DNA of 64,000 nt. It comes from Streptomyces antibioticus. Its GTDB lineage: Bacteria; Actinomycetota; Actinomycetes; Streptomycetales; Streptomycetaceae. This document shows, one piece after another, positions 46,157 through 55,055 of this stretch. The notes beneath the pieces are model-generated. The model saw only the letters and a program-made list of their open reading frames with translations. It had not been told where the DNA came from and ran no database searches. How positions within the stretch are numbered: the first letter of the stretch is position 1; the number at the start of each line of letters is the position of its first letter. The stretch covers positions 248,001-312,000 of the forward strand of contig NZ_KQ948426.1 of NCBI RefSeq assembly GCF_001514065.1, in the 5' to 3' direction. Made by a program: the position numbers and the translations under genes.

Positions 46157-46690
46157 CTTTGTTCTCCGGACTCGTCGCCGGGGCTGCCGCGGTCTGGGCC
46201 TGGCACTGTCAACGGTTGAACCACTCGCGTGCCGGGGTCCCCAGCATCGTCCTGCCGGTCAGCGCGGCGACCGCCAGCCCGACCGTGCCGGGGTCCGCGA
46301 TGTCCTGATGGTGAGTGAGACGTTCGTTCATCAGGGTCCGGACGAACCATCCGGCAAGGCCGTTGAGCACGGCCTGACACCACACCACGGCCAACGCGCC
46401 CTTGCCCCAGCTTCCCGGGGCCGTTCCGGGACCCCTCCCAGCGCTGTGCCGGTAAGCAGTGCCCGACAGACTCGTGAAGGGAAGTGCATGGTGCGAGCGC
46501 GCTCGGGAGTGGTGTCGGCGTGTGGCGCGGCGGCGCCGCAGGCGTCGCGGGAGGAGTTGGGCGGCGGGGGCGGGACGAGGGCGGATCGGATGGCTGCCTG
46601 CCGCGGCGCCGCGGAGGCACGCCCGTGACCGGCTCGCCGAACGGCCGGGGCGGGGAGGGCTGCCTGCCCGTGGAGGAGGAAGGGGTCGAG
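46157..46690. other. gene-poor 534-bp interval after tRNA-Gly
   Basis: No convincing gene. A 61-codon minus-strand frame (46209-46394, ending in ALTGRTMLGTPAREWFNR) and a 46-codon plus-strand frame from ATG 46488 with an AAGGGAAG site are open but resemble nothing known. No integrase or direct repeat of the tRNA end is seen. Confidence 0.45.
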
Positions 46691-47065
46691 ATGGACCCCC
46701 GCAGGCCCCGCGTGATCACCGTGGCGTCCTGGCTGCTGATCTCGTCCGCGGTGTTCTGGTTGCCGGTCATCGGCGGCCTCCTCGACCCGGCCCTCAGGCA
46801 GACGGCCGGTTGGATGCTGTTCGCCCACGTCGTCTTCGCCGTACGCGCCCGTCGCAACCGGTGGAAAGCCAGGATCGCCGTCACGGTCGCCGCCGTCGCG
46901 CTTCTACTCGCGCTGGGGCCCCTGGCGCAGGGCTTCACGTCCCCGGAGTATCCGTACGGGGTGGAGTACGCCGTGCTGGACGTCGTCGCGGTGGTCCTGT
47001 CCGCCACCGGCGTGGCCCTGCTCCACGGCCACCGCGGCAACGCGTACTTCCGTCGGCGGCCATGA
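46691..47065 (+). CDS. small membrane protein
   Basis: A 124-residue protein with about four hydrophobic segments (VASWLLISSAVFWLPVI, GWMLFAHVVFAV, IAVTVAAVALLLALG, YAVLDVVAVVLSATGVALL). The ATG at 46691 follows a GGAGGAAGGGG site. The C-terminus is short and basic. No family recognised. Longer in-frame extensions upstream are low-complexity and were not taken. Confidence 0.65.
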   Translation: MDPRRPRVITVASWLLISSAVFWLPVIGGLLDPALRQTAGWMLFAHVVFAVRARRNRWKARIAVTVAAVALLLALGPLAQGFTSPEYPYGVEYAVLDVVAVVLSATGVALLHGHRGNAYFRRRP

Positions 47066-47073
47066 TGACGGCG

Positions 47074-47901
47074 TCAGGCGGCGTCGATCAGTGCCAGGTC
47101 CATCGGCACGAGCGTGGTCGACGCCATCAGGGCCCGGATCAGGTGGTCGTTGAGCGCGTTGCCCACCGGTTCGCCGAGCTCCTCGCGGGTCAGCCAGGGC
47201 ACCCCGTCGCGGGACAGCCGGGTGCGCACGCCGTTGACCAGGTGTTCGACACGCTTGTCCGTCCAGCCCGCGTACGGCTGCGCCTCGGCGAGCTCGGCGG
47301 CGGTCTGCCTCCAGGTCAACGGCTGCGGCCGGGGCTCGTGCAGCAGGTACCGTCGGCCGAGCGCGACGAGGGCGAGCTTCTCCTGCTCGGTCAGCGCCCA
47401 CACCCGGGGCGGGCGGGTGACGTCCCCGTGCCGAGGTGGCGGCCGCTCGCCCTCGGGACCGGTGACGAAGACCTCCAGCAAGTGCGCGCGGCCACGTGAA
47501 CCGCCGGCGAACAGCGGGGTGTAGCCGGTGTCGAGCGGCAGTGGCTCCTCGCCCCGGAACAGCAGCCGGGACCCGGCGCACCGGATCGGCAGGCGCCCGG
47601 CGTTGCTCACCCACCAGTGGCCGTGTCGGTGGATGAGTGTGCCCTGGTGGCGGCTGACCTCGGGATCGTCCTCGCCGAGGCAGACGTGGACCTCGGGCCG
47701 GTTGCGTCCGAACAGCACCTCGCGCCCCTCCCCGGGCCCCAGCGTCATGCCGCCGGTGAGGGCGAGCGCGAAGACGGTGCCGGGCAGCGGCGCGGACGCG
47801 CCCCGGGCGAGGCTCCCGTGGGTGGCGGGCAGGAGCCGGCCACCCGGAGCGGGCATGCCCCGCTCCGCCGGCCGTCGCCGTGCCATTCCCGGCTCGGTCA
47901 T
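47074..47901 (-). CDS. FHA-domain protein, partner of the adjacent kinase
   Basis: A 275-residue protein. The FHA fold spans about residues 40-130, with the signature EVLFGRNRPEVHV and DPEVSRHQGTL (the phosphothreonine-binding Arg and Ser-x-x-His), then HWWVSNAG. The C-terminal half (WALTEQEKLALVALGRRYL) resembles an effector or DNA-binding-like helical region of unknown use. The start lies one base past the kinase stop, so the two are coupled, and the FHA domain likely binds phosphorylated targets of that kinase. Confidence 0.85.
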   Translation of the reverse strand: MTEPGMARRRPAERGMPAPGGRLLPATHGSLARGASAPLPGTVFALALTGGMTLGPGEGREVLFGRNRPEVHVCLGEDDPEVSRHQGTLIHRHGHWWVSNAGRLPIRCAGSRLLFRGEEPLPLDTGYTPLFAGGSRGRAHLLEVFVTGPEGERPPPRHGDVTRPPRVWALTEQEKLALVALGRRYLLHEPRPQPLTWRQTAAELAEAQPYAGWTDKRVEHLVNGVRTRLSRDGVPWLTREELGEPVGNALNDHLIRALMASTTLVPMDLALIDAA

Positions 47902-47902
47902 G

Positions 47903-49864
47903 TCACGTCTCCGGCAGTCGCTTCTGGATGTTGCCTACGACCTCAGCCGCGAACTCCGTGGCGGTGTCGCACAGTTGCCCGGCCGGCTGCGGGGCGTACA
48001 CGGTCAGCTGGAAGAGTTCGGTGGTGCGGTCGCCGGCCGAGTCCGTATAGGTGCGGTGCGGAGTCCGTACGGTGCAGCTGTCGGCCTCGGCCTCGTCCGC
48101 GATGAAGTAGCTCTTCGTACCGGCGACGTTCACCAGGGTTCCGTCGTCGGCGTCCAGCGAGTCGTCCCGGCTGAACTGGATCTCCACCTCACGCACGCCG
48201 TCGTCGCTCGACCAGTCGCACGTCCAGGATCCGAAACCGCGGTCCCGGTTGTCCACCTCGACGCCGGGAAGCCGCTCGAGCTCGATGGCGTCGAGCAGCG
48301 TGCAGGCGTCCAGCCGGGCCAGGGAGTCCGCGTCCGGCGACGACGAACGCCGGGGCACCGGCCCGTCGGCCAGCACACCGACCACGTGATCGGTGGCGGC
48401 GTCGGCCATCTGGCACGGGTCCGGCGCCACCTCGTTGAGCTGCTTCCCGATCACCCGGATCTGTTTGCCGTCGGTGCTCAGGACGGCCCGCTCGCAGGCC
48501 CGCTCGTCCCGCTTGAGGGTCACGACCGTGAGGCCGTCGACCAGCCGGGTGGACACGACGTCGTCGAAGTCGTCCCGGTCCGAGTCCAGGTTGACCTGGA
48601 CGTCCGCGTTGTCGTGACCGCTGTTGTTGCGCACCAGGACGTCGCACCGGTCGATCTCCCCGTAGTCGGGGTCCAGTCCGGTGCCGCCGAAGCGGCTCAG
48701 CGAGGCCGCGTCGAGGAGCCCGCAGGGGTCGGCCGTGCGCTCCTCGCCCAGGGCACCGGCCCGCACCGTGGCCGGCGGTTTCGCGTCAGCCGCACCGCTA
48801 CGACCTCCCTGGTCCCCGTCGTCCTTCGAGGCCCAGGGGCCGAACAGAACGAGCCCACCCGTGATCGCGCCCGCCCCGACCAGCGCCGCCGCCGTGATCA
48901 CCACCCGGTTCCGGCGTCGGCCTGCGGGCTGGGGCGACTGGACCATGGAGGGCGTGGATTCCCGCGGGCGGCGCACGGGTCGCGACAGCCGGAGCGTGCG
49001 GTGCATCAGGTCCCGCGTACGGCTGTCGCGCAACTGCTCCTGTAGGTGCGGGGGCGGTGGTGCGGCGCGCGTCAGCAGCTTCCGCGCCCTGGCGGCGTCG
49101 GGACGGCGTCGGGGCTCCACCTCCAGCAGGGCGGTGAGCGGACCGGTCAGGGTCCCGCCCCGGTGCATGGGCTCCAGGTGTCCCTCGGCGGCCCGGGTCA
49201 GATAGGCCATGATGTGTTCGGCCTCTCCGTACGGCGACCGGCCCTCGACCGCCATGAACAGAGAGGCACCCAGGGAAAACACGTCCGACTTCTCGCCCGC
49301 AGGCTGCCCCTTGGCCAACTCCGGTGCCAGGTAACGGGGTTTGCCGGGCACGCTGCCCGTCGCACTGTGGGTGACGTCGCTCCACAGGGCCCGCGAGATC
49401 CCGAAGTCGGTGAGTCTCGCCACGCCTTCGTCGGTGACGAGGATGTTCTCCGGCGTCACGTCGCCGTGCACCACACCCTCGCCGTGCGACTTCGCCAGCG
49501 CGGCCGCGATCTGGCAGCCGATCGACCCGGCCTCCTCGGGCGTGAGCGGGCCGTTCTCCGTCAGGATCTGCGCGAGGCTGCGCGAGGGGACGTATTCCAT
49601 GACGATCCAGCACGCGGCGCCCTCGTCGATGAAGTCGAAGACGCCCACGATGTTCGGGTGATGCAGCCGGCCGGCGTTGCGCGCCTCGCCCATGAGCCGT
49701 CGCGCGGCCCGATCGTCGTCCAGGCGTGCGCACTTGACCGCGACCCGTCGTTCGAGCCGCTCGTCCCAGGCCAGCCAGACGACGCCCATTCCGCCGCTGC
49801 CGATGGGTTCCCGCAAGAGATACCGGCCGGCGATCCTGTTCCCGGCCTCCGGCGTCACCGGCAC
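47903..49864 (-). CDS. transmembrane serine/threonine protein kinase
   Basis: A protein of about 653 residues from GTG 49864 (an alternative GTG is at 49888). The kinase domain has GSGGMGVVWLA, the VAVKCAR lysine, HGDVTPENIL as catalytic loop (HRD is changed to HGD; Asp retained) and TDFGIS. A proline-rich juxtamembrane part leads to one transmembrane helix (VVITAAALVGAGAITGGLVLF, about 328-350). Extracytoplasmic residues 350-653 include two related modules that each start near DPCGLLD or LDACTLLD, reminiscent of DUF3558-type sensor repeats. It likely phosphorylates FHA and other targets in response to an envelope signal. Confidence 0.9.
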   Translation of the reverse strand: MPVTPEAGNRIAGRYLLREPIGSGGMGVVWLAWDERLERRVAVKCARLDDDRAARRLMGEARNAGRLHHPNIVGVFDFIDEGAACWIVMEYVPSRSLAQILTENGPLTPEEAGSIGCQIAAALAKSHGEGVVHGDVTPENILVTDEGVARLTDFGISRALWSDVTHSATGSVPGKPRYLAPELAKGQPAGEKSDVFSLGASLFMAVEGRSPYGEAEHIMAYLTRAAEGHLEPMHRGGTLTGPLTALLEVEPRRRPDAARARKLLTRAAPPPPHLQEQLRDSRTRDLMHRTLRLSRPVRRPRESTPSMVQSPQPAGRRRNRVVITAAALVGAGAITGGLVLFGPWASKDDGDQGGRSGAADAKPPATVRAGALGEERTADPCGLLDAASLSRFGGTGLDPDYGEIDRCDVLVRNNSGHDNADVQVNLDSDRDDFDDVVSTRLVDGLTVVTLKRDERACERAVLSTDGKQIRVIGKQLNEVAPDPCQMADAATDHVVGVLADGPVPRRSSSPDADSLARLDACTLLDAIELERLPGVEVDNRDRGFGSWTCDWSSDDGVREVEIQFSRDDSLDADDGTLVNVAGTKSYFIADEAEADSCTVRTPHRTYTDSAGDRTTELFQLTVYAPQPAGQLCDTATEFAAEVVGNIQKRLPET

Positions 49865-50026
49865 CGTCCCACCTCTCGCCCCCACCACCGACGGTCCTGC
49901 CAGGCAACGGAGTGTACTCAGCCCGTACTTGGCGGCGATCTCCTTTCACCGCACTTCGCACAGACCCACCCAGAACCCCCACAGCCACTGAGCCGGGAAC
50001 GGAGCCGACAACGGGCGGTGTCCGGA

Positions 50027-50212
50027 TCAGTGGCCGGCTGCACTGGCATCGCGGCGTCGGCGTCGGACTGCGGCCGCGTAGGTCGTCAATCCGCCCAGGA
50101 CCAGGGTCACGCTGGCCGCGATGATCAGGTGAGCAGCGGAAGAGGCCCCGGTGGCCGCGAGTGAGGCGGTGCCGGCGACGATTCCGGTTCCGGTACCGCT
50201 GAGGTAGTTCAC
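50027..50212 (-). CDS. 61-residue LAATG-type surface peptide
   Basis: A protein of 61 residues. Residues 18-22 read LAATG, matching the sortase E-type LAxTG signal; then a hydrophobic stretch (HLIIAASVTLVLGGLTTYAA) and a basic tail (RRRRR). An N-terminal signal peptide is not obvious. The GTG at 50212 follows a GAGAGGAAAA site. The architecture is a bare sorting signal with almost no mature part, perhaps a small cell-wall or membrane peptide, or a remnant. It lies downstream of the glycosyltransferase gene. Confidence 0.55.
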   Translation of the reverse strand: MNYLSGTGTGIVAGTASLAATGASSAAHLIIAASVTLVLGGLTTYAAAVRRRRRDASAAGH

Positions 50213-50271
50213 GATCGTTTTCCTCTCGGCGACCTGCCGGTCGCATCGGATCAGGTGTATTCAGTGGGTCA

Positions 50272-50298
50272 GGTGGATCAGGTGGATCAGGTGGATCG
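50272..50298. repeat. 9-bp tandem repeat GGTGGATCA
   Basis: Three consecutive units of GGTGGATC(A/G), with a fourth related unit before them (near 50263). They lie between the stop of the glycosyltransferase and the 61-residue gene. Confidence 0.65.
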
Positions 50299-50331
50299 GG
50301 CTCTGGGGTCGCACCGGTACGGCGGTGCGGG

Positions 50332-51603
50332 TCACTTCCAGGCGGAGACGCGGGTGGCGTACGACTTCACGACCGAGGAGACGAACCAGTAGGCGCGCAC
50401 GGTGGAGAAGACCAACCCGGGCAGCATCAGCACGTCGACCAGGACGCCCTTCCAACCGAGGTGGCGGGTGCGGAAGGCGGCGTACACGATCCAGAAGGCG
50501 ACCAGGCACAGCCAGACCGGGTCCATGACGAAGCCCGTGTGAGCGATCACGCCGGTCCAGGTCGCGAGCCAGCCCAGTGTGTACAGGAAGCCGACGAAGC
50601 CGAACACCATGCTGGTGATGGAGAACCATGTGTACTTGGTCCAGCCGCGGCGCCGCAGGGTGTCTACCGTGCCGCGTCCCCAGCGCTCCCGCTGGCCGAT
50701 CAGTTCGCGCAGAGTCGGCATGAGGTCGGTGTAGGCGATGCAGTGCTGGTTGGCCGTGACCTTCCAGCCTGCTTCCTTCAGCGCGAGCGTCGTCTCGTAG
50801 TCCTCCACGAGGTTGGCGTGGTCCTCCCAGAACACCTCGCCGCGCCAGCGCAAAATGCTCAGCAGCGCCTCGGTGCGATAGAAGGAACCGGCGCCGGACA
50901 TGCTGTGGATGCCGAGGCGGTAACGGCCGCGGGCGTAGCGCCCGTATTCCATGATCTGCATTCCCAGCAGATAACGCTGCCAGAGGTTCTTCCACAGTCC
51001 GGTGCGGCCGAGACAGGTGGCGCTGAGTCCGCCTAATCGCCGGTCGGAGGCCATGACGTTGCGCGCCCGTTCCAGGAACTTCGGGTGCAGGCTGGTGTCC
51101 GCGTCCATGACCAGGAGGTACTTCGCGGCGGCTGCGAGTCCGCCGGACGCACGGTTCAGCCAGCCGATGCCGTGGTTGAGGGCGCCCGCCTTCTTGTGCG
51201 GGTTGTCCGGCAGGTTGAAGACAACCGTGCGCGGCACACCGGGACGCTCGGCGAACTGACGGGCGAACTCCTCGGTCCGGTCGGAGGAGTTGTTGACCAC
51301 GACGACGATCAGGTCGGGTGGTGCGCTCTGAGCGGCCAGTGATTCCAGGGCCAGCAGTACGCCGGCCTCCTCGTCGCGGGCGGGGAGGATCACGGCGGTC
51401 TCCAGCAACGGGGCCGCGCCCTGGGTGACCAGCCGTCGGCGATGTGCGGCGTGCCCGCGTCGGCCCCTGCCCTGGTCGAGCCGGCGCCGGTGGCGTCCTT
51501 CGTCGGTGGGCGGAAGGCCTGACGGGGCCCTGGCCGCTGGACCTGGGCGTCCAGAGGTGATCACGTGGTCGGACATGATGTGGTTGTTGCCCCCCTGCGG
51601 CAT
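50332..51603 (-). CDS. family 2 membrane glycosyltransferase
   Basis: A 423-residue processive-type GT2 protein. The cytoplasmic catalytic part has AVILPARDEEAGV, the metal-binding MDADTS, the acidic DYETT and the QRERWGRG (QxxRW-like) motif. Four or so hydrophobic helices at the C-terminus (about 300-400) would form a membrane channel. Such enzymes make beta-linked polysaccharides such as chitin-like or N-acetylglucosamine polymers; the sugar is not decided here. The ATG at 51603 follows GAGGAAAG. The frame extends further upstream without coding signs. Confidence 0.85.
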   Translation of the reverse strand: MPQGGNNHIMSDHVITSGRPGPAARAPSGLPPTDEGRHRRRLDQGRGRRGHAAHRRRLVTQGAAPLLETAVILPARDEEAGVLLALESLAAQSAPPDLIVVVVNNSSDRTEEFARQFAERPGVPRTVVFNLPDNPHKKAGALNHGIGWLNRASGGLAAAAKYLLVMDADTSLHPKFLERARNVMASDRRLGGLSATCLGRTGLWKNLWQRYLLGMQIMEYGRYARGRYRLGIHSMSGAGSFYRTEALLSILRWRGEVFWEDHANLVEDYETTLALKEAGWKVTANQHCIAYTDLMPTLRELIGQRERWGRGTVDTLRRRGWTKYTWFSITSMVFGFVGFLYTLGWLATWTGVIAHTGFVMDPVWLCLVAFWIVYAAFRTRHLGWKGVLVDVLMLPGLVFSTVRAYWFVSSVVKSYATRVSAWK

Positions 51604-52149
51604 GGCTGCCGCTTCTTTCCTCGGCGGCCGATGGGCCGGCCTGTTGCCTGCTGCTGCCCGGTACCGATCCCCCCGGCACGAGCACGAACGCCACCACTGC
51701 GGCGGGCGACGGCACGAGAGGCCATTGTTGAAGCACTGGTTACGGTCTCGGAAGGGTGATGGAGGGGCGTGCGGGAGCGTTGATGCGGGCAGTGGAGCGC
51801 AAAGAGACTGAGTAGTGAGAGTAGGGCGCACATTTTCTTCACGCGCCCCCCACGTCGGCACCAGACCCTGGAAGTCCGACCACCGCGTCCACCTCGGCGC
51901 GGACCAGCCGTGCCCGGGAGAGCAATATCTGTATCCGTGAAATAAGAATTAGGGGTGGGGGGCGGCGAGTATTTCTCGAGCGCCCGGCGGAGCGGAATTA
52001 TGCAGCGCGCACGGCCGATCGCACCGTGCTACTGTCGAAGTCAGTTGCAGGTGTGGTTGCCAGAAGGTTTTTCCGACGGCCGATCATCACGGCGACACGG
52101 AATGCGCACAGGGCGTATTCCCGTACACCGCCTCCGAAGGAGAAACAAC
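51604..52149. other. gene-free interval, long leader of the cold-shock gene
   Basis: 546 bp between the divergent glycosyltransferase and the cold-shock gene. No gene seen. It includes A/T-rich DNA near 51940-51990 and the 5' leader before the csp start, which in cold-shock genes is often long and structured. A TACTGT -10-like element near 52030 is tentative. Confidence 0.45.
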
Positions 52150-52353
52150 ATGGCTACTGGCACCGTGAAGTGGTTCAACGCGGAAAAGGGCTTCGGCTTC
52201 ATCGAGCAGGACGGCGGCGGCGCCGACGTCTTCGCCCACTACTCGAACATCGCCGCCCAGGGCTTCCGCGAGCTGCTGGAGGGCCAGAAGGTGTCGTTCG
52301 ACATCGCGCAGGGCCAGAAGGGCCCGACGGCCGAGAACATCGTTCCCGCCTGA
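52150..52353 (+). CDS. cold-shock protein (CspA family)
   Basis: A 67-residue nucleic-acid-binding cold-shock domain. RNP1 is KGFGFIE (about 13-19) and RNP2 DVFAHY (about 26-31), both intact. It acts as an RNA chaperone at low temperature. A GAAGGAG site lies 9 bases before the ATG. A strong terminator follows, then a DEAD-box helicase gene, so the two form a cold-shock pair. Confidence 0.95.
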   Translation: MATGTVKWFNAEKGFGFIEQDGGGADVFAHYSNIAAQGFRELLEGQKVSFDIAQGQKGPTAENIVPA

Positions 52354-52379
52354 CGCACCGGCACTGACGCATACTTCGC

Positions 52380-52415
52380 AGCTGGGGCCCGCACCTTGGG
52401 GTGCGGGCCCCAGCT
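52380..52415 (+). terminator. strong terminator after the cold-shock gene
   Basis: A perfect 16-bp stem (AGCTGGGGCCCGCACC) with a TTGG loop. It lies 26 bp past the stop and 118 bp before the helicase start, so most transcripts probably end there. Confidence 0.85.
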
Positions 52416-52533
52416 CGCTTCATTCGCAGGTGATTCGCCCCTGCCATTTCTCGGCCCGTTCTCGCGATTCTCTGCGCCGCTCTTTCCGCTGCGGAAATTC
52501 CTTGATACGCGCCCGCATCGAGGAAGGTTCCGC

Positions 52534-53979
52534 GTGAACCGCACACGTACCACTCGCGCACGCACTAATCGCACATACGACCGTTCCGGCGGTTACGGAA
52601 CCCGACAGCCGGCGCAGGGCGAGTTCGCTCTGCCGAAGACCGTCACGCTCCCGTTGCCCGCTGTCGAGTCGTTCGCCGAACTCGCCATGCCGGCGCCGTT
52701 GCTGGCCACGCTCAGCCGTGAAGGCGTGACGGTGCCGTTCCCGATCCAGGCGGCGACCCTGCCCAACTCCCTGGCCGGCCGTGACGTACTCGGTCGCGGC
52801 CGCACCGGGTCGGGCAAGACCCTCGCCTTCGGCCTCCCGGTGCTGGCCCGTACGGCGGGGCGGCGGGCCGAGCCGCGGCGGCCGCTGGCCCTGATCCTCG
52901 TCCCCACCCGTGAGCTGGCCCAGCAGGTCACCGACGCGCTCGCTCCCTACGCCCGGTCCGTGCGGCTGAGGCTCGCCACCGTCGTCGGCGGCATGTCCAT
53001 CGGCAGGCAGGCCGGTGCGCTGCGGGCCGGCGCGGAGGTGGTCGTCGCGACGCCCGGTCGCCTCAAGGACCTCATCGACCGGGGCGACTGCGCACTCGCC
53101 GACGTCCACGTCACGGTGCTCGACGAGGCCGACCAGATGACCGACATGGGCTTCATGCCGCAGGTCACCGCCCTGCTCGACCAAGTGCGCCCCGAGGGGC
53201 AGCGGATGTTGTTCTCGGCCACCCTGGACCGCAACGTCGACAAGCTGGTCCGCCGCTATCTGACCGACCCGGTGGTGCACTCCGTCGACCCGTCGGCCGG
53301 CGCCGTCACCACGATGGAGCACCACGTCCTCCATGTGCACGACGCGGACAAGCACCGTACGACCACCGAGATCGCGGCCCGGGACGGCCGGGTCATCATG
53401 TTCCTGGACACCAAGCACGCCGTGGACCGGCTGACGCAGCACCTGCTGAACAGCGGTGTCCGCGCCGCGGCCCTGCACGGTGGCCGGTCCCAGCCGCAGC
53501 GCACCCGGACCCTCGCGCAGTTCAGGGACGGTCACGTCACCGTCCTGGTGGCCACCAACGTCGCGGCCCGCGGCATCCACATCGACAGCCTCGACCTGGT
53601 CGTCAACGTGGATCCGCCCAGCGACCACAAGGACTATCTGCACCGTGGCGGCCGTACGGCCCGTGCCGGGGAGTCCGGCAGCGTCGTCACCCTGGTGACC
53701 CCGGGCCAGCGCCGCGGCATGACCCGGCTGATGGCCTCGGCCGGCATCAGTCCGCGCGTCACCCCGGTCCGCTCGGGCGAGGCGGAGTTGAGCCGCATCA
53801 CAGGCGCCCAAGCCCCCTCCGGGGTCCCCGTGGTCATCACGGCGCCTGTCGTGGAACGCAACCGCCGCGCGTCTTCGCAGTCCCGGGACCGCCGGGGCCG
53901 CACCGGCCAGGGCCGACCCGTCGGCACGGAGGGGCGCCGCAGGGCACAGCGGCGGCCCGGCGACAGCTCGGCTGCTTAG
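52534..53979 (+). CDS. DEAD-box RNA helicase
   Basis: A 481-residue helicase. The Q-motif region ends in VPFPIQAATLP, followed by Walker A RTGSGKT, PTRELAQQ, VLDEADQM (DEAD), SATL, and in domain 2 ARGIHI and HRGGRTARAG (a variant of HRIGRTGR). The basic C-terminus (RRASSQSRDRRGRTGQGR) binds RNA. It unwinds structured RNA in the cold. The GTG at 52534 has GAGGAAGG 6 bases upstream and is chosen over the longer open frame. Confidence 0.93.
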   Translation: MNRTRTTRARTNRTYDRSGGYGTRQPAQGEFALPKTVTLPLPAVESFAELAMPAPLLATLSREGVTVPFPIQAATLPNSLAGRDVLGRGRTGSGKTLAFGLPVLARTAGRRAEPRRPLALILVPTRELAQQVTDALAPYARSVRLRLATVVGGMSIGRQAGALRAGAEVVVATPGRLKDLIDRGDCALADVHVTVLDEADQMTDMGFMPQVTALLDQVRPEGQRMLFSATLDRNVDKLVRRYLTDPVVHSVDPSAGAVTTMEHHVLHVHDADKHRTTTEIAARDGRVIMFLDTKHAVDRLTQHLLNSGVRAAALHGGRSQPQRTRTLAQFRDGHVTVLVATNVAARGIHIDSLDLVVNVDPPSDHKDYLHRGGRTARAGESGSVVTLVTPGQRRGMTRLMASAGISPRVTPVRSGEAELSRITGAQAPSGVPVVITAPVVERNRRASSQSRDRRGRTGQGRPVGTEGRRRAQRRPGDSSAA

Positions 53980-54014
53980 ACCGTCGTACGACCGTCCCAC
54001 CGAAGGAGACCGCC

Positions 54015-54101
54015 TTGGCCGTCATGGCGAGTGCCCGGGTCGACTACCTCACCGTGTGCGACGGGAACCACCAGCCGGGCGTACCCGCCCTCGCGTGCTG
54101 A
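54015..54101 (+). CDS. possible 28-residue peptide
   Basis: TTG 54015 with GAAGGAG 6 bases upstream opens 28 codons (ends PGVPALAC). An ATG lies 9 bases further in. No similarity recognised. It could be a leader peptide for the following gene or chance. Confidence 0.3.
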   Translation: MAVMASARVDYLTVCDGNHQPGVPALAC

Positions 54102-54145
54102 TCCCCCTTCCTGCCCCTCCCGCGACTTCTCCCCTGTGAGGCATC

Positions 54146-54466
54146 ATGCGCTGTGTCATCGCCAGGTACCCGTTCGACCTGACCAAGGACGGGGTGCTGG
54201 CCTCGATGAAGGGCGTCCGGCCCGAGGTCGTCACGGGGGCGTCCGTGACCATCGGCCGCCGGCGCTACCCCGTCAAGCAGGTGGGCCGGGTCATCACCCG
54301 GCAGGACCCCCGTGACTTCACCGCCGGCGAAGTCGTACGGGCCATGACGCGTCTCGGCTTCACCTGCCACGACGGCCCCGAGGACACGCCCGTGGGCGTG
54401 GCCGAACCCGCTCTCGTCGACGCCACGTCCGCACTGTTCGGCGGCGCCGGCCCCGCGGGCTGGTGA
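54146..54466 (+). CDS. conserved hypothetical protein of the cold-shock cluster
   Basis: A 106-residue protein, basic N-terminal half (VVTGASVTIGRRRYPVKQVGRV) and an acidic-hydrophobic second half. It has no signal peptide, no transmembrane segment and no known domain. It lies 166 bp after the helicase gene and just before the MerR-type gene. Its recurrent place beside csp/helicase genes in streptomycetes is from memory and not verified. Confidence 0.65.
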   Translation: MRCVIARYPFDLTKDGVLASMKGVRPEVVTGASVTIGRRRYPVKQVGRVITRQDPRDFTAGEVVRAMTRLGFTCHDGPEDTPVGVAEPALVDATSALFGGAGPAGW

Positions 54467-54677
54467 GGACGGGCGGGAGACCGCCCTCAGGATCCCGGTG
54501 GGGGCCCTGCCGACACGCGTCGGCAGGGTCCCCACCGCCATGTCGCCGACCGCCCGGAAAGCACGGCCGGGCGGAGGTCGGCACCGCGGTGGGGCCGGCA
54601 GATGGTGTTCAATTTCCTTCGGGGCCCTGGTGCCGTACGGCATCGGGGCCCCTCGACGCGTTGCACAGTGAGGTGGC

Positions 54678-55028
54678 ATGACAGCGGACAACCCCCTGAA
54701 TGATCGTCTGGACGACGACGACTACCCCGCGTACTCCATGGGCCGGGCGGCCGAGATGCTCGGCGCCACCCCGGCCTTCCTGCGAGCCCTCGGTGAGGCT
54801 CGTCTGATCACTCCGCTCCGCTCGGAGGGAGGACACCGCCGGTACTCCCGCTATCAGCTGCGGATCGCCGCGCGCGCCCGGGAGCTCGTCGACAAGGGGA
54901 CTCCGATCGAGGCCGCGTGCCGCATCGTCATCCTGGAGGACCAGCTCGAGGAAGCGCAGCGCCTCAACGCCGCCTATCGCCGCGCCGCCGACGAATCGGC
55001 GGACCGTGTCGGCTCCGGCTCTGTCTGA
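54678..55028 (+). CDS. MerR-family regulator
   Basis: A 116-residue protein. The winged helix-turn-helix lies at about 18-60 (SMGRAAEMLGATPAFLRALGEA, EGGHRRYSRYQL), followed by a helix with IEAACRIVILEDQLEEAQRL for dimerisation. There is no ligand domain and no metal-binding cysteine cluster, so it is a short MerR-type regulator. It may control the cold-shock group upstream, although it lies 211 bp away. Confidence 0.85.
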   Translation: MTADNPLNDRLDDDDYPAYSMGRAAEMLGATPAFLRALGEARLITPLRSEGGHRRYSRYQLRIAARARELVDKGTPIEAACRIVILEDQLEEAQRLNAAYRRAADESADRVGSGSV

Positions 55029-55055
55029 ACCCGAGGGTTTTCACGGCCGTACGGG

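Noticed and set aside
46209-46394. 61-codon minus-strand frame after tRNA-Gly
   Set aside because: Ends in a plausible-looking segment, but it has no ribosome-binding site, no family and no flanking repeats. It could be a gene remnant; evidence is too weak to list.
46488-46628. 46-codon frame with an AAGGGAAG site
   Set aside because: The translated peptide is low complexity and unlike any protein I know; kept only as a note in the interval description.
46051-46690. Integration of a mobile element at tRNA-Gly
   Set aside because: tRNA-Gly is intact, and no integrase, relaxase or repeated tRNA 3' end is present nearby.
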